Notes: generated by a model from the sequence alone, not told the origin. Positions 37,361 through 49,782 are shown, numbered from the stretch's first letter. The stretch: DNA of 64,000 bases from Saturnia japonica (GCA_033032175.1 CM065321.1:15646501-15710500), one strand, 5' to 3'. Made by a program: numbers and translations.

Positions 37361-37689
37361 TAGCATCAACCCCTTTTGCAATGAAAAATGAATCGGTTCA
37401 TAAACAAAGAAGTTATGCCTGAACATCCATAAAAAATATACATTCGAATTTTTTAATCACATTTTTCGTAAACAAATATTATATCAAATAATACATTTTA
37501 TGTGCTTGCATAAAGAAGCGGGTACTCGGTACAGGTCGGTACTGTACAGTGCGGGTAAAATAGCCCAGTTTTATCTTATGCGCTTACACATAAAGAAAGG
37601 GGTTGAAACTTGTCGTCATAAGTTCCATAGCAACAGAAATATAACTGAGCAATACCGCGCCCTCCCGTTTTTGCAACATTTTTCATTGA

Positions 37690-37858
37690 TGCTCCGCTCC
37701 TATTGGACGTAGCGTGATGTTATATAGTCTATAGCCTTCCTAGATAAATGGGATATCCAATACTAAAATAATTTTTCTAATCGAACCAGTAGATCCTGAG
37801 ATTTCCACGTTCAACCAAACAAACAAAAAGCTCTTCAGCTTTATGATATTAGTATAGA
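37690..37858 (-). mobile_element. Helitron-like element 5' portion (family H6)
   Basis: On the minus strand it starts A|TCTATACTAATATCATAAA at 37858, followed by 'gctgaagagctttttgtttg', and contains 'ctataggctat'-type sequence in the 37715-37745 region. Related copies lie at about 6100-6345 and 41760-41930. The 3' end is undetermined. Confidence 0.5.
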
Positions 37859-38359
37859 TTAAACAACGGTCGGTAATGTATGAAATATTCTAGATAAATA
37901 TTTCTGATTTTTGTTGCTATATTTGAGAGTGGCCGCAGTCTTCCTCTCTGTGCCATCCATTTTCTATTTTATTTAATACGTTAAATATTTCTTGTGCCAA
38001 CGTAGTATATTCACAAAACTTGTTTTCATCAAATTTTGTCTTTTAGAAATAATTATTCGTATAACCCATATTTCTTTCTTTCACTATTAATGTTGGAAAC
38101 ACCAACAGTTCTCTTTTTACATTTAAAATAAACACTTACGAGATTAACTAGGTAAATTGAAAATTTATTAAATCCCCGACATAGGTAACCTATTCATTTA
38201 GAGTATTCCAATGAGCCCAGACACAATATATCTGCTGCAAGTTGATGAGGTATCCTACAAATTTCAGATGACGCTGCAGCATCAGGTTAAGGTTTTTCTA
38301 ATGTCATTGAAGTAACAGAATACCAAATCTCGACACAATCAGACCTGTTGAAGATGGTC

Positions 38360-38580
38360 ACATTTATTTCAACTATAAAGGAGGTGATAATGTTCTAACG
38401 GCTGAACAGTTTTTAATCATAGCTAAGAATACTTTTGATCAAGTAACCTTCAAACACAAAAAAATCTAGATCAAAATCGGTTCAGCCGTTTGTGAGCTAC
38501 AATGCCACAAACACACACACAGATACACAGATACACACGTTAAACCTAATTACAACCCTCTTTTTGTGTCGGGGGTTTAA
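38360..38580 (-). repeat. interspersed repeat (family F)
   Basis: Contains 'aaatcggttcagccgtttgt', 'gagctacaatgccacaaaca' and a CA/GATACA-rich stretch at 38505-38540. Ends 'gtgtcgggggtttaaaa'. Confidence 0.55.
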
Positions 38581-39784
38581 AATCATCATCCGACGAATTG
38601 GAGAACATGATGCTTGCTACGGACAGAATTACCTACTTCTATAAGTAAGTTGACCTGTACCTATCGATCAGTGCAAACTTGTACCTACTAGTCGGGACCG
38701 CAAAACCCGTTTCTTTATGCATGCACCTTAACTAACTATCCACAATTGATACATATTGTGACGTTATGTACATCAATTATTTTGTATAAACAAAAATGCT
38801 GTTACGATTACTATGTGTATTGTCTGGTGTGCGCATATATATAATTCAAACCACATTTTAGACATTAAATAATTAGTATTAATAATAATATCTAATTATT
38901 TAATAAATACTAGATAACATCTTTATTAAATCAAAAAATATTACTGTAGAGTTATGTAAGAAGCAAGTACACAACAGGACGTAAATTATATGGTTTCGTC
39001 GAAAAAACAATAACTTATTTGTAATGAATAGAAAACGTATAAATTCCGCAAAGTGTACCAAAGTTAAAGAAGAGTTGTGCAAAGTCATTTAACAAGAACA
39101 ATAAAAAAAATTGATTACGAAACAAAAATATTTGTAACATTGAGTACAAATTTCGTCATAGTTAACAACGTTGTAATAACATGAAGAAATAATGTTTACA
39201 TAAACAATTTTTCTTTCACCTTAGGATTTGTTGCTTATATAGGCCTTTGTTTGGACTTTCCTTTATGTTATATCAAAAACTTGGTTTTTTAATATTTTTT
39301 TCTCTTGTAGATGCTTTATTTGGCTTCTGTGACGCCATCAGCTTATGCCACAGTTGGTTTCAGTTTTTTCTTTAATGTTTTATAAGTATTGTTTAAGCAT
39401 AAGTATATATATATTGGTTTACTACACTCAAGTTTGTGTGATAATGAAATTGATTATCTATTTCTAATCGCAGGGATGTTGCTTCGCAGAGGGTATTCGC
39501 TGTAGAGTTACATACATAGGTCCTATATATTAATATAGTTAAGTTACGAAGGGTAAACAGTGATCATAAAATCAATAAAAATTTCATAAATTTGCTTGTT
39601 GAATATGACTAAACAAAAACGACGACATATTAAATACTAGTAACAATTGTTGAAAAGTAAATATATATCAAATTTAATAACGGCGCTTAAATATTAATGC
39701 GTTTGAATACCAGTATTGAAATTTTATACCCTTACGATAAAATCCAGTAATATAAAAACCATATGTAAAATATTACGGACGTCA

Positions 39785-39945
39785 TAAAGTGAGTCGCGGC
39801 GGAAAGCGGGCGGGCGGCGCGGCGTGGCGTGACCTGGATAACTACGGCGTAGTGCACTGGCCGCGTAGCCGTAGCGCTCTCGTAGCCGCGTAGCTGTTGA
39901 ATGATTGCGTTGTAGATAGCTGTAGTAGGTCCCGGTTAAGGTACT
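39785..39945. promoter_or_regulatory. GC/CpG-rich island, possible promoter or untranslated exon
   Basis: An isolated island (GAGTCGCGGCGGAAAGCGGG at 39791-39810 and on) in AT-rich DNA, with CCGCGTAGC twice (39861-39869, 39886-39894). On the plus strand it runs into AAG|GTACTC at 39938-39946, a donor-like site. No open frame with family similarity. It lies 5.8 kb upstream of the MEX3 exon, so an alternative 5' exon is conceivable; this is inference only. Confidence 0.25.
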
Positions 39946-41426
39946 CGTACGCTTTTAACATGATTGTATTTTTATGTTTTGTTTTCCATTTCTTATAATA
40001 CTTTTTACATGAGTTCTGATGTGTAATTAATATGTGTGATAATTTAAAATGGTGTAGGCGAGAACCTGTGCAGGAATTGACTGCGAAATTTACACGATCA
40101 CACTTTACTACCTAAAAATAGTAAAAACCGAAAAGTTTTAACTTAGTTGTCAGGAGTAGCAAAACATCTATGAATAGAATATGAATTGATAGGACTGAAT
40201 TTCTATTTCAGATCGTTTGTTGTAAAATTTATATATGTAGTAGGTCACAAAACACTTCGTAATATTTAGTTGCTACATAAATCACTCATTACAAAATTAT
40301 TGTTTCTTGTATTACAAATTTCTTATTATATCTCCATCTACCACCGGTCTGCAACTAATAAATAAACAGCGGTTCATCGCATTTGACCCGGGTAAAGTAA
40401 AAACATAATAGCTACAAAAATCTTTTCATACTGTGACCTGTTTTGTTTTTTCAATCTAAATACATGATTACGAAAATGTGGAGTATATTTTGTAAGTGTA
40501 TTTATTTATCATATGTATTAATGTAATTTTATAATGTACTAAATTTTGACTTTCCTGTTATTTTCGAAATAAAAGACTCGTGCGCCCCACCTGTAGTTAA
40601 ACTGATTGCACTAATATAGAACCTTGTGAATATTTTCACGAGACAAATCAGCAAATGTTCATCATAATCGGATTAACGGTTTAGAAAGGCATACTCAGTA
40701 AAATGCACATACTTAAGATTTTACCCACTCTTCAGCTCTAAAAGTTTCGAGCAATTTGTAATAAAAATATGCGTATGTATATCAGGAACATAAATATGTT
40801 GACCGTTTAATATTTACTTTATTTTTTCTTGGACCTCTAATACAAATTTCAAAAGCACACGGAAGCTGTCAGAAATTTCATCGTTAACACTGAATTCGTG
40901 TATTCGTATTGGGCAGTGCCAATAACCAACTTTCACTAGCTTATTAAGTAAAACATGGGGAAAAAACACAAAATAATTAAAAAGCAATATTTGAAAAGTT
41001 TATTACAAAGTAAAATTTGAAGTATGGCATTCGTCTTCCCAGATTCACACTACTAAAACGCTATGCGCGACTTCTATCCCACACTAAAGCACCATGTGTA
41101 ATAAGTAGCGGTTCATGTTAATTTGTGTGGGAGGAACGCTTGGCACCGGCTGGCAACGCGCCAGGTCGCCGCCAGCTAGCCTGGCATTATCAAGTACTCG
41201 CCAACTTAACTATCTACTTACATATTTTCCCTTGGAGCCTTGGAGATTTTATATGGCGAGACAAATAAGCTCTCAGTTTAATTCGCCCGTTTAATTACAT
41301 CGTATTATTACTCTGCGAATATGTATATTTATTATTGAGATGTTTAATATCCCATCTATTGGTGTGATTTTGCTTTAAGATGTTGAAACATTTAAATACC
41401 TAACATTCGAATTCTTATAACATAAC

Positions 41427-41665
41427 ATACCATCACATCTGTATCTCGGAAGGGTTAGGCAGAGGTGTACTAATGTACATCCACAGTTCACCCGGGTATG
41501 TTTTTAGGTCCCATGGAATAGGGGGCGAGCCAATGGCCATTAATCGGGCACGAAGCTAAACAACTCATGGAAAAATCCAATAACACCTTACTGGACTTGG
41601 GAATCGAATCCAGGACCTCGAACATAGCAGTCGTGCTTAGGATCGCTAGGTTAATGAGGTTCAGT
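41427..41665 (-). mobile_element. tRNA-derived SINE (family A), diverged
   Basis: Minus-strand copy from 'cataccatcacatctgtatc' to 'gatcgctaggttaatgaggt', with a small internal deletion around 41560 compared with other copies. Confidence 0.78.
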
Positions 41666-41759
41666 TAAATAAATTATACTAATAGAGTTAACTACCTACT
41701 AGTAGGTATTAACTTAACTCGGACCCGAGACCTTGTACCAAGCCATGGTCCACCCACGC

Positions 41760-41930
41760 TACGTACTTTCAGACCTACACATTATATGGTAAATGCTTTG
41801 CTTAACCTACCGTATTAAACCAGTTATAAAACGCAACAAGATTTTTTCAAATCGGTCTGGTAGTTGCAGATATTAGCGCGTTCAAACAAACAAACTCTTG
41901 AGGTTTCAAACATTTTATTATAAAGTCTCG
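41760..41930 (-). repeat. H6 element copy, diverged
   Basis: 'tttcaaatcggtctggtagt' and 'attagcgcgttcaaacaaac' match H6; the rest is decayed. Confidence 0.45.
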
Positions 41931-43877
41931 CTTTAATGAAATTTAAATAAGATCGGTGGCTATTTAGATAGTAATAAACCTTAAACAGTGATGGTTGTAA
42001 CGTAGATCTATAATACTTTTGCTGTTCTAGTATCCACTAAAGTAGCCCACCGTGATGGTATAGTAAACAGTCATTCAGTATATTAAATAATATACCACAT
42101 TCAAAAGTCTCGCGTGAAAAATCATAATTCTTGAGAACACTTTAGGCGTTTGGACATCCATTAATGTTGTTAATGAATTATAATGGTACTTCCGATGCGA
42201 TATGATTATTTTAAACTTCCGAGCACTATGGCTGAATTATATAGAAGACTTGATTGAATATGTGATACGTAATTGCTTGTATAATAATCGAAGGACTGAC
42301 ACTAGAAATTGAAAACAAAACAAAATACTCGATATTCTTTAACTAAAAAAACATGTGTTCTTTTTCACAACGGCCAGCATGCCAGCGTGTTCATAAGGTT
42401 TACTAGTATTTTTTTTACTTGACATTAAGCAAAGTTAAGTCTGAAAATGTTACACGCCAAGCCTAGATAGAACTATCACTCAAACGTAAATGTTAAAAAA
42501 TAAAGGTAAATGCTTGGCGACAAAATTTATCTTGAAGAAACAGAAAATGTCTTCACGATTAATGAAATTGAAGCTTGACGTGAAAAATTTTTTTCCTTCG
42601 CAATACATTTTTACAAATTTTGATCGTCTTTCCACGTGATATTTTAAAAGTGATATTAACAGGCTATATAATAAAGTACCCTAACAGTTTCTCATGGGTC
42701 TATTTGTATTTGTATTTATTAAATTAGTTTCTAAACCAACACCTTACCTATCAGACATTTTTAATTAAATTTCAGATAACAAACAATAGTATCAGAGACC
42801 GAAATGTTTGAACTTAAATTTCAAGGTTCTTCTGATTTTACTTTACTCACCAACCGTCCTTATTGAAAACAAAACTTGAAGGGTTGAACCCATCATTTCT
42901 CTAATTATGAATATGCAAATTTATATTTATGCTTTTGGTAAGAAATAAAGAGTGTTCCATATTTTGAACGTACAACAGGGGATGATTTCAATTATTTTTT
43001 CTTTGTATCTGTAGTCTCCACGAACTTAAGTTTGCGAAATAAAAATAAAACATCACATTTCAAATTACCACTAAAAAGTTATGAATGAATAGTTTAAAAT
43101 GTTTAAAATCGTTGTTGGTCCCCCTGGGACCTCGTTTGTCATACTCGTCGTGTGGAAATGTACAAACTTGACGGACGAGTTCTACCGTTAACGGTTTTTT
43201 CTTTATAATAAATTTTGTTGGCACCATCAACATAAACCAATAACCAATAGTGAGGTTGTAATGTGCTTACCTTCAGGGAAAGTACTGTCAATTTTCCGTG
43301 CTACTAAAAAAATAACATTTGCTAATATTTTTCCAAACGACGTATACATATTTCCCTTTTTAATCAATATTGAAATGTGGACATGATATAATTAATTTCA
43401 GAAATCTTGCTCATATTAATCAAGCTTTAACAATAGTACCAATCTGTATTGTGATGAAAAAACGATCCTTTAACCGCCTTCCAGACGTCTATGTCAATTA
43501 TGTACGTAATGAATCCGACCTCAGACGAATTTACACCTTACCTCTTTGAGTTACTGGTTAAAACAATTTCTTAATTAATTTGTGGACGTAACAATTTAAT
43601 CGTAACCTTAAGACTATAGGGAATACAGTTCAAAATCAGCTGGTTGTAAAATAAAAGGTTAACGGTCGGGTCGATAACCCGTGATTCATGAAACTACCCT
43701 CCGTATAGGCCTTTCCCATTTGTAACCGTAGATTATGCTCTGTTTTCACGCGAGCTCAAATTGTTTGATCAATTTCATTGTACAAGAAATGATTTTGATT
43801 TTTATAAAATTATATTTATGTATTAAATATATAGATTTAGTTGCTCGGTGGGAAATAGATAAATCTTAATTAGTTTT

Positions 43878-44140
43878 TTTTATACCACGATGGTGGCATA
43901 CAAGCATACGACCCACTTGATGTTAAGCGGTCACCGCAGCCTATGAACGCTTGCAATACCTGAATCATCACATGTGCGTTGCCGACACTTTAAAAACCAA
44001 TCTCCCTTTTTGAAAAATCCCATACTGCATTGGAAAACCTCAGCAGGAACGTTTTCGGAAGGAAATTCCTCTGAAACCGGACTGTCCGCGACCAGTTAGG
44101 TTCCAAGGTGTGAGGAGGCCCCTGCTGATAATGTTTGGAA
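43878..44140 (-). repeat. interspersed repeat with LINE-like tail (related to family D)
   Basis: Minus-strand copy. In complement it reads 'gcggtgaccgcttaacatca' and 'gtgggtcgtatgcttgtatg' at its end, the same tail type as at 4080-4142. Upstream it has 'ggaatttccttccgaaaacg' and 'ggaacctaactggtcgcgga', not shared by the other copies here. Confidence 0.6.
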
Positions 44141-45582
44141 CGCCAAGCAAATTTGAATGATCGAAAATGATTGGTATTGAAAGATAATTAAATCAAACAA
44201 ATAATAATACATTTTTAAATTAGTAAAATTCCTATGTACATAGTCATTTTCTATTTGTTTTTACAAGAAAGATATACGTATTTTATAATCAAATCTTCTT
44301 AAAAAGTAACAAAAAGAAATTTAAAATTTTCATAGAATGAGAATGACAGTGTACTCGTAGATGATATTAAAACGCGCAGAACATAAAACATCAAACATTT
44401 TAAATATTATGTATAAGTAACTATGTAGTACGAAGAATTTATGGATAGATGGCGTTTATTAAAAATATGAACGTTACTACGTTACGGTATGCACAATCGA
44501 TTTTACACCCAACAACCCATTTAGATTTTTTTCACTGACTAATTTCACTGGAAAAAAAATCATACTCTTCTTGACATAGATTGTTGATATTTCTGTTTTT
44601 GATTACGTTCTGAATGTTTCATTCATCATCAGAGAACCTTTATTGGCTTTTGCGTCTGTCTGTTATATTCTTACTATCAAGACGTTCAAGACACTAATTA
44701 TTTTCTATAGCAAACACTACTAATGACTTACATAAGCTATAGAGACATGAGGTTGTCTAACATAAAGTAAAATTATAAATTATTTACATAGAAAAATCCA
44801 TAATTAAAAAGTTTTTATATTTAGTACATTTCGCGGTAATAGGTATCTTCGCAAAGTTTTATCGGAATGTTGAACGTAACGATGCTGTTTCTGCCGCATT
44901 GGGGTGGTTGTGCGAGCGAGACAATACATTATAAACGATACGTGGTAATGCGAGACAGAATGTACTGCGGGCACACGCGGTGGCATATAAACATTTGCTC
45001 TCTCTCATCTCCATTGAAAATAGGCTTATGTGCTTAAGTATTCATGCTAGGAATTTTAACAAGTTAAGTTATAATAAACTGCAAATAACCAATGTCTCGT
45101 GGTTTGTAATTTTAAGACAAGACTAGTTGAAGGTTCCACGGAGAACCACTAATGTATTATGTATTCGCTAAATATTTGTGTGGCGGTACGGGGAGGGGGT
45201 TGCTAGTCGACCCCGGAGGATTACGTCTACGTCAAAGACCTGCGTCGTCTATCATATTCGCAATAAATATATATTATTACGATGGCCTTCAACAAACTAC
45301 AACGACACATCTTTAGTCGTATCTGTCGGGCCCTAGCGACTTTGAAACTTTTTTTTGGTTCAATAGTAATGACAGGCACGGATATCTATCATCAGTCATT
45401 CCCATCACCCCGTCAGCAAATTTCCAAGCTTCCGTGCCCAGATACACCCTGATGGAACGCGAAACACAATGCGCTCATTTTTCAATGAACTTTAACATCA
45501 GCTAAAGCGCACGCTTGCTCAATTGTTACAAATGTTATTGTGCAGTGTTATCGTATAGTCACAGTGCAGTTTTGTAAATTGT

Positions 45583-45599
45583 TATTATTATTGTTACAG
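45583..45599 (+). promoter_or_regulatory. 3' splice acceptor of the MEX3 last exon
   Basis: A T-rich tract followed by TTGTTACAG directly precedes the codon that restores the conserved KH1 reading CKIKALRAK. The reading frame starts with the last two bases of a Gly codon, so the intron is phase 1. This matches the Gly-Cys junction expected after the KH1 GRQG-type loop of MEX3 proteins. Confidence 0.85.
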
Positions 45600-46501
45600 G
45601 CTGTAAAATAAAAGCTCTGCGCGCGAAGACCAACACGTACATCAAGACGCCGGTACGCGGCGAGGAGCCGGTGTTCGTGGTCACCGGCCGCAAGGAGGAC
45701 GTCGCGCGAGCCAAGCGCGAGATCCTCTCGGCGGCCGAGCACTTCTCCCAGATCCGCGCGTCCCGCAAGTGCGGCGCCGCCCCGCCTCCGCCGGCCGGCG
45801 CTCCCGGGCACGTGACGGCGCAGGTACGCGTGCCCTACCGCGTCGTCGGACTTGTCGTTGGACCCAAGGGCGCCACCATCAAGCGCATCCAGCACACCAC
45901 GCACACGTACATCGTAACACCGTCCCGCGAGCGAGAGCCCGTCTTCGAGGTGACAGGCTTGCCGGAGAGCGTCGAGGCGGCGCGCAAGGAAATCGAAGCG
46001 CATATCGCACTCCGCACTGGCGCCGCCGCCGCCGCCGCCGGAGCCGGGACCGCCGTGGGTGCGCCGCCATCTGTTAGTGAGAACGAGCCGCTCGCGCAGC
46101 TGTACCGCGCCGGCCTGGCGTCACTGCTGCGGCCCGAGCAGGAGGCGGCGTTCTCGTCGGCGGGCTCCTGCTCCTCGGGCGGGTCCTCCGCGCGGCTTGG
46201 GGATCTGCTCGGCATCTGGTCGTCGACGGAGCGCGACGAGGGTCTCGGCGAGTCGCCGTCGTTCGAGTCTCCTGGTGGAGGCACGACAGGCGTGTGGGCG
46301 TGGGGTCCGAATAGGCCGTCGCCGGCGGCGTCACCCGCTCGTGCGTGCGCGGTGTGCGGCGAGCGCGGAGTAGCGGCGGCGCTCGTGCCCTGCGGTCACA
46401 ACTTGTTCTGTTTGGAATGCGCACAGCGGTTGGCAGGCGGTGGCGCGCCTTGCCCGGCGTGCTCGTCGCCGGCGCACCAGGCGATCCGCATCATCTCGTA
46501 A
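45600..46501 (+). CDS. MEX3: MEX3-family RNA-binding RING E3 ligase, last coding exon
   Basis: Partial CDS of about 300 codons ending at TAA 46499-46501. It opens inside KH domain 1 ([17 protein letters not shown]..., 45602 to about 45765), a hallmark of MEX3 proteins. KH2 follows at about 45806-46020 with its GPKG loop at 45860-45871, then a low-complexity Ala/Ser/Gly/Pro linker, then a C-terminal C3HC4 RING at 46346-46462 (CAVC...[10 protein letters not shown]...CPAC). Known for the family: the paired KH domains bind RNA (mRNA 3' UTRs) and the RING gives ubiquitin-ligase activity; members act as cytoplasmic and nuclear post-transcriptional regulators. The exon begins after TTGTTACAG at 45591-45599, in phase 1: the first Gly codon is split G|GC. 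The start codon and the first half of KH1 lie on an upstream exon not recognised here. The exon is strongly GC-rich, with G/C third positions, against AT-rich surroundings. Family assignment is firm; the paralogue cannot be decided. Confidence 0.93.
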
Positions 46502-46661
46502 GGCGGTGGCAGCAGACGCGGGCGAGTCGGAGCCTCGCTCGCTCGCACGTTCTCCTAGTAGGGATCTTTTTTACTCGAATCGTTATAAAAATATTAAAAC
46601 AAGTAAAAAAATCGCGTAATCGAAATCCTGGTGCCAAAAGTCGGCGCGTTGCCGTCGCTGG

Positions 46662-46749
46662 CCCGCCGCCAGCCCGCCGCCGGCCCGCCGCCAGCCCGCC
46701 GCCAGCCCGCCGCCAGCCCGCCGCCAGCCCGCCGGTAGCCCGCCGCGCG
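46662..46749 (+). repeat. 11-bp GC-rich minisatellite in the MEX3 3' UTR
   Basis: Eight head-to-tail copies of CCCGCCGCCAG. Units 1 and 3-6 are identical, unit 2 has one change, and units 7 and 8 are degenerate. It lies 160 bases after the stop codon and would be present in the mature mRNA if the UTR call is right. Confidence 0.95.
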
Positions 46750-47696
46750 GCCGCGCTGGCTCGGCACGTCCGCCGCGCGCCGTACCTATCGTAAGTCGGC
46801 AGAGTTGTTCACCATATATTTTCTTATTATGAACGTTTTTTATTAGAGGTCGTAGGGGCGGCTCAGCGCCGCTCCGCAGACAGACTCGTACGTTACGATA
46901 GAATTTCGAAAAAAAATCATAAAATTTAAAAAAAGTTGTATAATTATTATTATTATTGATAGCGTAAATTAAAAATCGAAAATTTATAAAGCTTACCTAA
47001 CGTAATAGCGTAAAGTATTAAGATATTATAATGATAGGCGAGGGACAGGCGGTGCGGGGAGCGGGGCGCGCGGCCTGTTGTCTGTTCAGAGTCTAGTGGT
47101 ATGTGTGACATGTGACGTGCGGCGTGCGACGTATGGCGTGCGCACGCGCGTCTCGTCGCGTTCGTGTAGCTAATGTGTTGTTAGTATGTACTTGTAGGTA
47201 ATGTTAGTCGGTTGTGAAGGCAGCGGCAGAGATAGTGGTGGCCGCCGCGTTAGTGTAATGTGTGTCGCCGCCCGCCCAAGCTACCCGTACGGTAGAGGTA
47301 CTTACTGTTGGTTAGGGAGGCCGGCCCGCCCGCCCGCACCGCTCCCCCGCGCGTCTAGCTCACATTATTTTGACTATACGACTATTTGCTTATATGATAT
47401 TATAATATAATACGTACGTACACACTATGATTATGATAATATTAATTAATATAAACTGTTTGTTTAAGTGTGTTTTAATGTTTAGATTTTTATTGTAATG
47501 TTTTTATGAATGATTTTTATCTGTATGATTATTATTATTGATTATTATTTTATGTGTTGATGATGTTTTTTTGTGATTAAGTGCGCCCGCGCAGCGCCGC
47601 GCCCTCTTGTGCCACGTTGTGCCGCGTTGTGCCGTGCGCCCGCGCTGGGCCGAGGCTGCTGTATGTACGTTTAGTGTTATCGATGTCTTGAAATAT

Positions 47697-47706
47697 AATA
47701 AATAAA
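47697..47706 (+). promoter_or_regulatory. overlapping AATAAA polyadenylation signals
   Basis: Two overlapping AATAAA hexamers (47697-47702 and 47701-47706), the first such cluster after the GC-rich part of the MEX3 3' UTR. Candidate signal for the transcript end. Confidence 0.5.
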
Positions 47707-48372
47707 TTTTAAATACATAATAAATGATTAGTAATGAAAAACAATACGACTCATTCATTATTATGATAGAGTAATAGTTAGTCTGTAGCAGGACACATTG
47801 ACTAAACATAATTATTGATATACTACTTATTAAGTATTATTATTATTATTATTATATTGAATAAATTTAAAGAATGCATAATTATATTTCATAGGAATCA
47901 TTATTCTGTATAACTGTAGTTAATTATAACGATGATTATTGTAATGTGTATGAGGGTTGGTTAGGAGTGAAGAGAGGGGTTGTTACGTTGACCTCATAAC
48001 GGGGAGCTGGTTTTATGGATTGATATTTTTTTATTTTTTTACCGTTATTAGTTTTTGACGTATTTCATGTTTAAGATATAACGCGAGAATGAAGCAAACT
48101 GCCTATTAGATTATATTTTATTAAAAAATAATGTTCGCGTAGAACCAGCTCCCTCCATACGCCGTAAGGACGTACCTATATGTAGTAGAATCCAGTGATT
48201 TCGATAATTTTATTTTCATAATAAAATGGGTAGACGCTTTAGGTTCAAATAACGTTGTGAAAATTTGTGAAATTTTGTAGACTACATATCTTATTATAAA
48301 TCTAATATAAACTATAACTTTCGAAGTTTTTTTCTTTTATTTCACCCTTTTATTTATATACACAGAAATTTG

Positions 48373-48990
48373 GAGATGCGTAGAAGAACTAAACTCACTG
48401 ACATCGCTATGAGGTTGCTAGGCTTCGTAGCAATGGACGTGGCAAATAGCGTGTAGAACGGATGGCCGATGATGCCGTAGAGTTCTTGAGTAGCGGCCAC
48501 GTTCTGGAGAACGCATCGTGGACAGACCCACCACAAGGTCTTAGTGAAGGTTGTGGGAAGACCGTGGATGCAAGCAGCTCACGACCGGTCGCGGTGGCCA
48601 TCTTTGAGAGAGGACTATATTCTGCAGTCGGCGTCTTTTGACTGAATGAGTGGATGAATGATATAATAACACTTAAAAATATCATAAAAACTAAACGAAA
48701 TCGTTCGAAACTCAATTCGAAATCCGCAGTCGCGACTTGCACCAACGAATTTTTTGATATTCGTATACATTTATTAATTTGAATTGGAAAGACTATCAGC
48801 TGACGGTGAAGGATAACATTGCGAGGAAACAAGAACGCTTGGGAAGTGTTTTTGTAGTATCAATATATGTGGGTAAATGTAGAACTGGATTACTCGGGGT
48901 TTGAAATTGCCAATACGTCGTGTCGTGAGCTAGCGTGGTGACAAAGCCAGTGCCTTTGCCCGGCATAGGACTCTCCCAGACTAATATTAT
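48373..48990 (+). pseudogene. RTE-like LINE C-terminus and 3' UTR, decayed
   Basis: Pieces in shifting frames: RRRTKLTDIA (from 48379), then QWTWQIACRTDGR and RPRSGERIVDRPTTR (48431-48535), then VKVVGRPWMQAAHDRSRWPS and LREDYILQSASFD-stop (to 48645). These line up with the C-terminal region of RTE-type non-LTR elements (pattern QWAGHIARR...GRP.TRW.DD..KVAG..WMQ..). A 3' part with 'ccagtgcctttgcccggcat' and 'aggactctcccagactaat' follows to about 48990. Confidence 0.78.
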
Positions 48991-49089
48991 TATTAATAGC
49001 TGAGTAGTTAAGATAAGTGGGATAACAATGCGATGCCTCCTTTCAGCATTTAAAACGATTTTTCTCTATGACCCTAATTTATCTATACC

Positions 49090-49398
49090 ATCGATCGCCC
49101 TAAGGTCGAAATTCGAGCAGCGACTTTTTGATCATAGACAATTTTCTGTTTGACATTTACAGTATTCATGAACCTAAACAATGAGTATTATCTACATCAC
49201 TTGCTGTCAGTTTTCGTTGAGTGACAATGTCAATATTTTGAACTGGACGGGTTAGGATTCGCAGTAGTAATATATTTAATATATTAGTAACAGGTATCAT
49301 AAATCAATTTTAGCTTTCTGCACTACTTTTCCATATAAACTATAACCATGCCAAATATCACAGTCTTACGTGCACGTTCACGTATTAATATATTTAAA
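49090..49398 (-). mobile_element. non-autonomous Helitron (family H1)
   Basis: Shares 'gatcgccctaaggtcgaaat', 'gatcatagacaattttctgt' and 'accatgccaaatat' with other H1 copies. Both extreme ends are decayed, so limits are approximate. Confidence 0.68.
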
Positions 49399-49782
49399 AA
49401 AATTATATTTTTTCTTGGCAACGCCACGTCGTTAGTTCTTAATCAAAATTAATTATTCGATCATCATTTTAAAGCTTATGTTACCACTGTTGACGATAAA
49501 AAATCCGTTAAAAATAATTACAAAACTTTTTTATTATGAATATCTTCTGTTGATGCTAATGAAAACATATTCAAAGCGGCATCTATTAACTAACATCACA
49601 GCTTTTAGTTTAATTACGTTCTATAATGCGCGAAATATTTGCCCTGGTCAACTAGTTATATTTTTTTGTAAAACAGTCAATCTTTGGTAGAGGTATTATC
49701 TTACGAGAAGAACCTTTTAAATTTTTGTTAGATATCTTCATAACTTAACTATAAATTACAGTACTTTCTAACCGCCTTCATA

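Larger units (their letters stand above)
35914..37470 (+). repeat. interspersed repeat (family C) split by the decayed mariner
   Basis: Left part 35914-36030 ('ttcaacttcgatggttttga' to 'gaccactcttgaggtaaata') and right part 37361-37470 ('gaatcggttcataaacaaag' to 'acattcgaattttttaatca'). The gap is exactly the mariner at 36031-37360 with its TA duplication. Confidence 0.75.
38581..45582. other. probable MEX3 intron or upstream DNA, repeat-poor
   Basis: Only the GC island (39785), SINE (41427), H6 copy (41760) and family D copy (43878) were recognised. The first-half KH1 exon of MEX3 was looked for here by motif and not found. Confidence 0.45.
46502..47725 (+). other. MEX3: probable MEX3 3' UTR
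   Basis: Directly follows the MEX3 stop codon. It alternates very GC-rich blocks (46502-46560, 46640-46800, 47040-47360, 47580-47660) with AT-rich stretches, and ends at a cluster of AATAAA hexamers near 47.70 kb. No coding potential with family similarity was seen; open frames here are by-products of GC-rich composition. The true cleavage site needs transcript data; further AATAAA copies occur to about 47870. Confidence 0.6.

Noticed and set aside
37500..37712. 70-codon open frame beside the H6 element
   Set aside because: No family features; probably internal sequence of the H6 repeat.
45548..46424. Several long open frames antisense to or out of frame with MEX3
   Set aside because: They are by-products of the GC-rich MEX3 exon; only the frame with KH and RING motifs is meaningful.
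46345..46794. 149-codon frame running from the RING into the 3' UTR
   Set aside because: It is out of frame with the RING and its Pro/Ala/Arg-rich end is the translated minisatellite.
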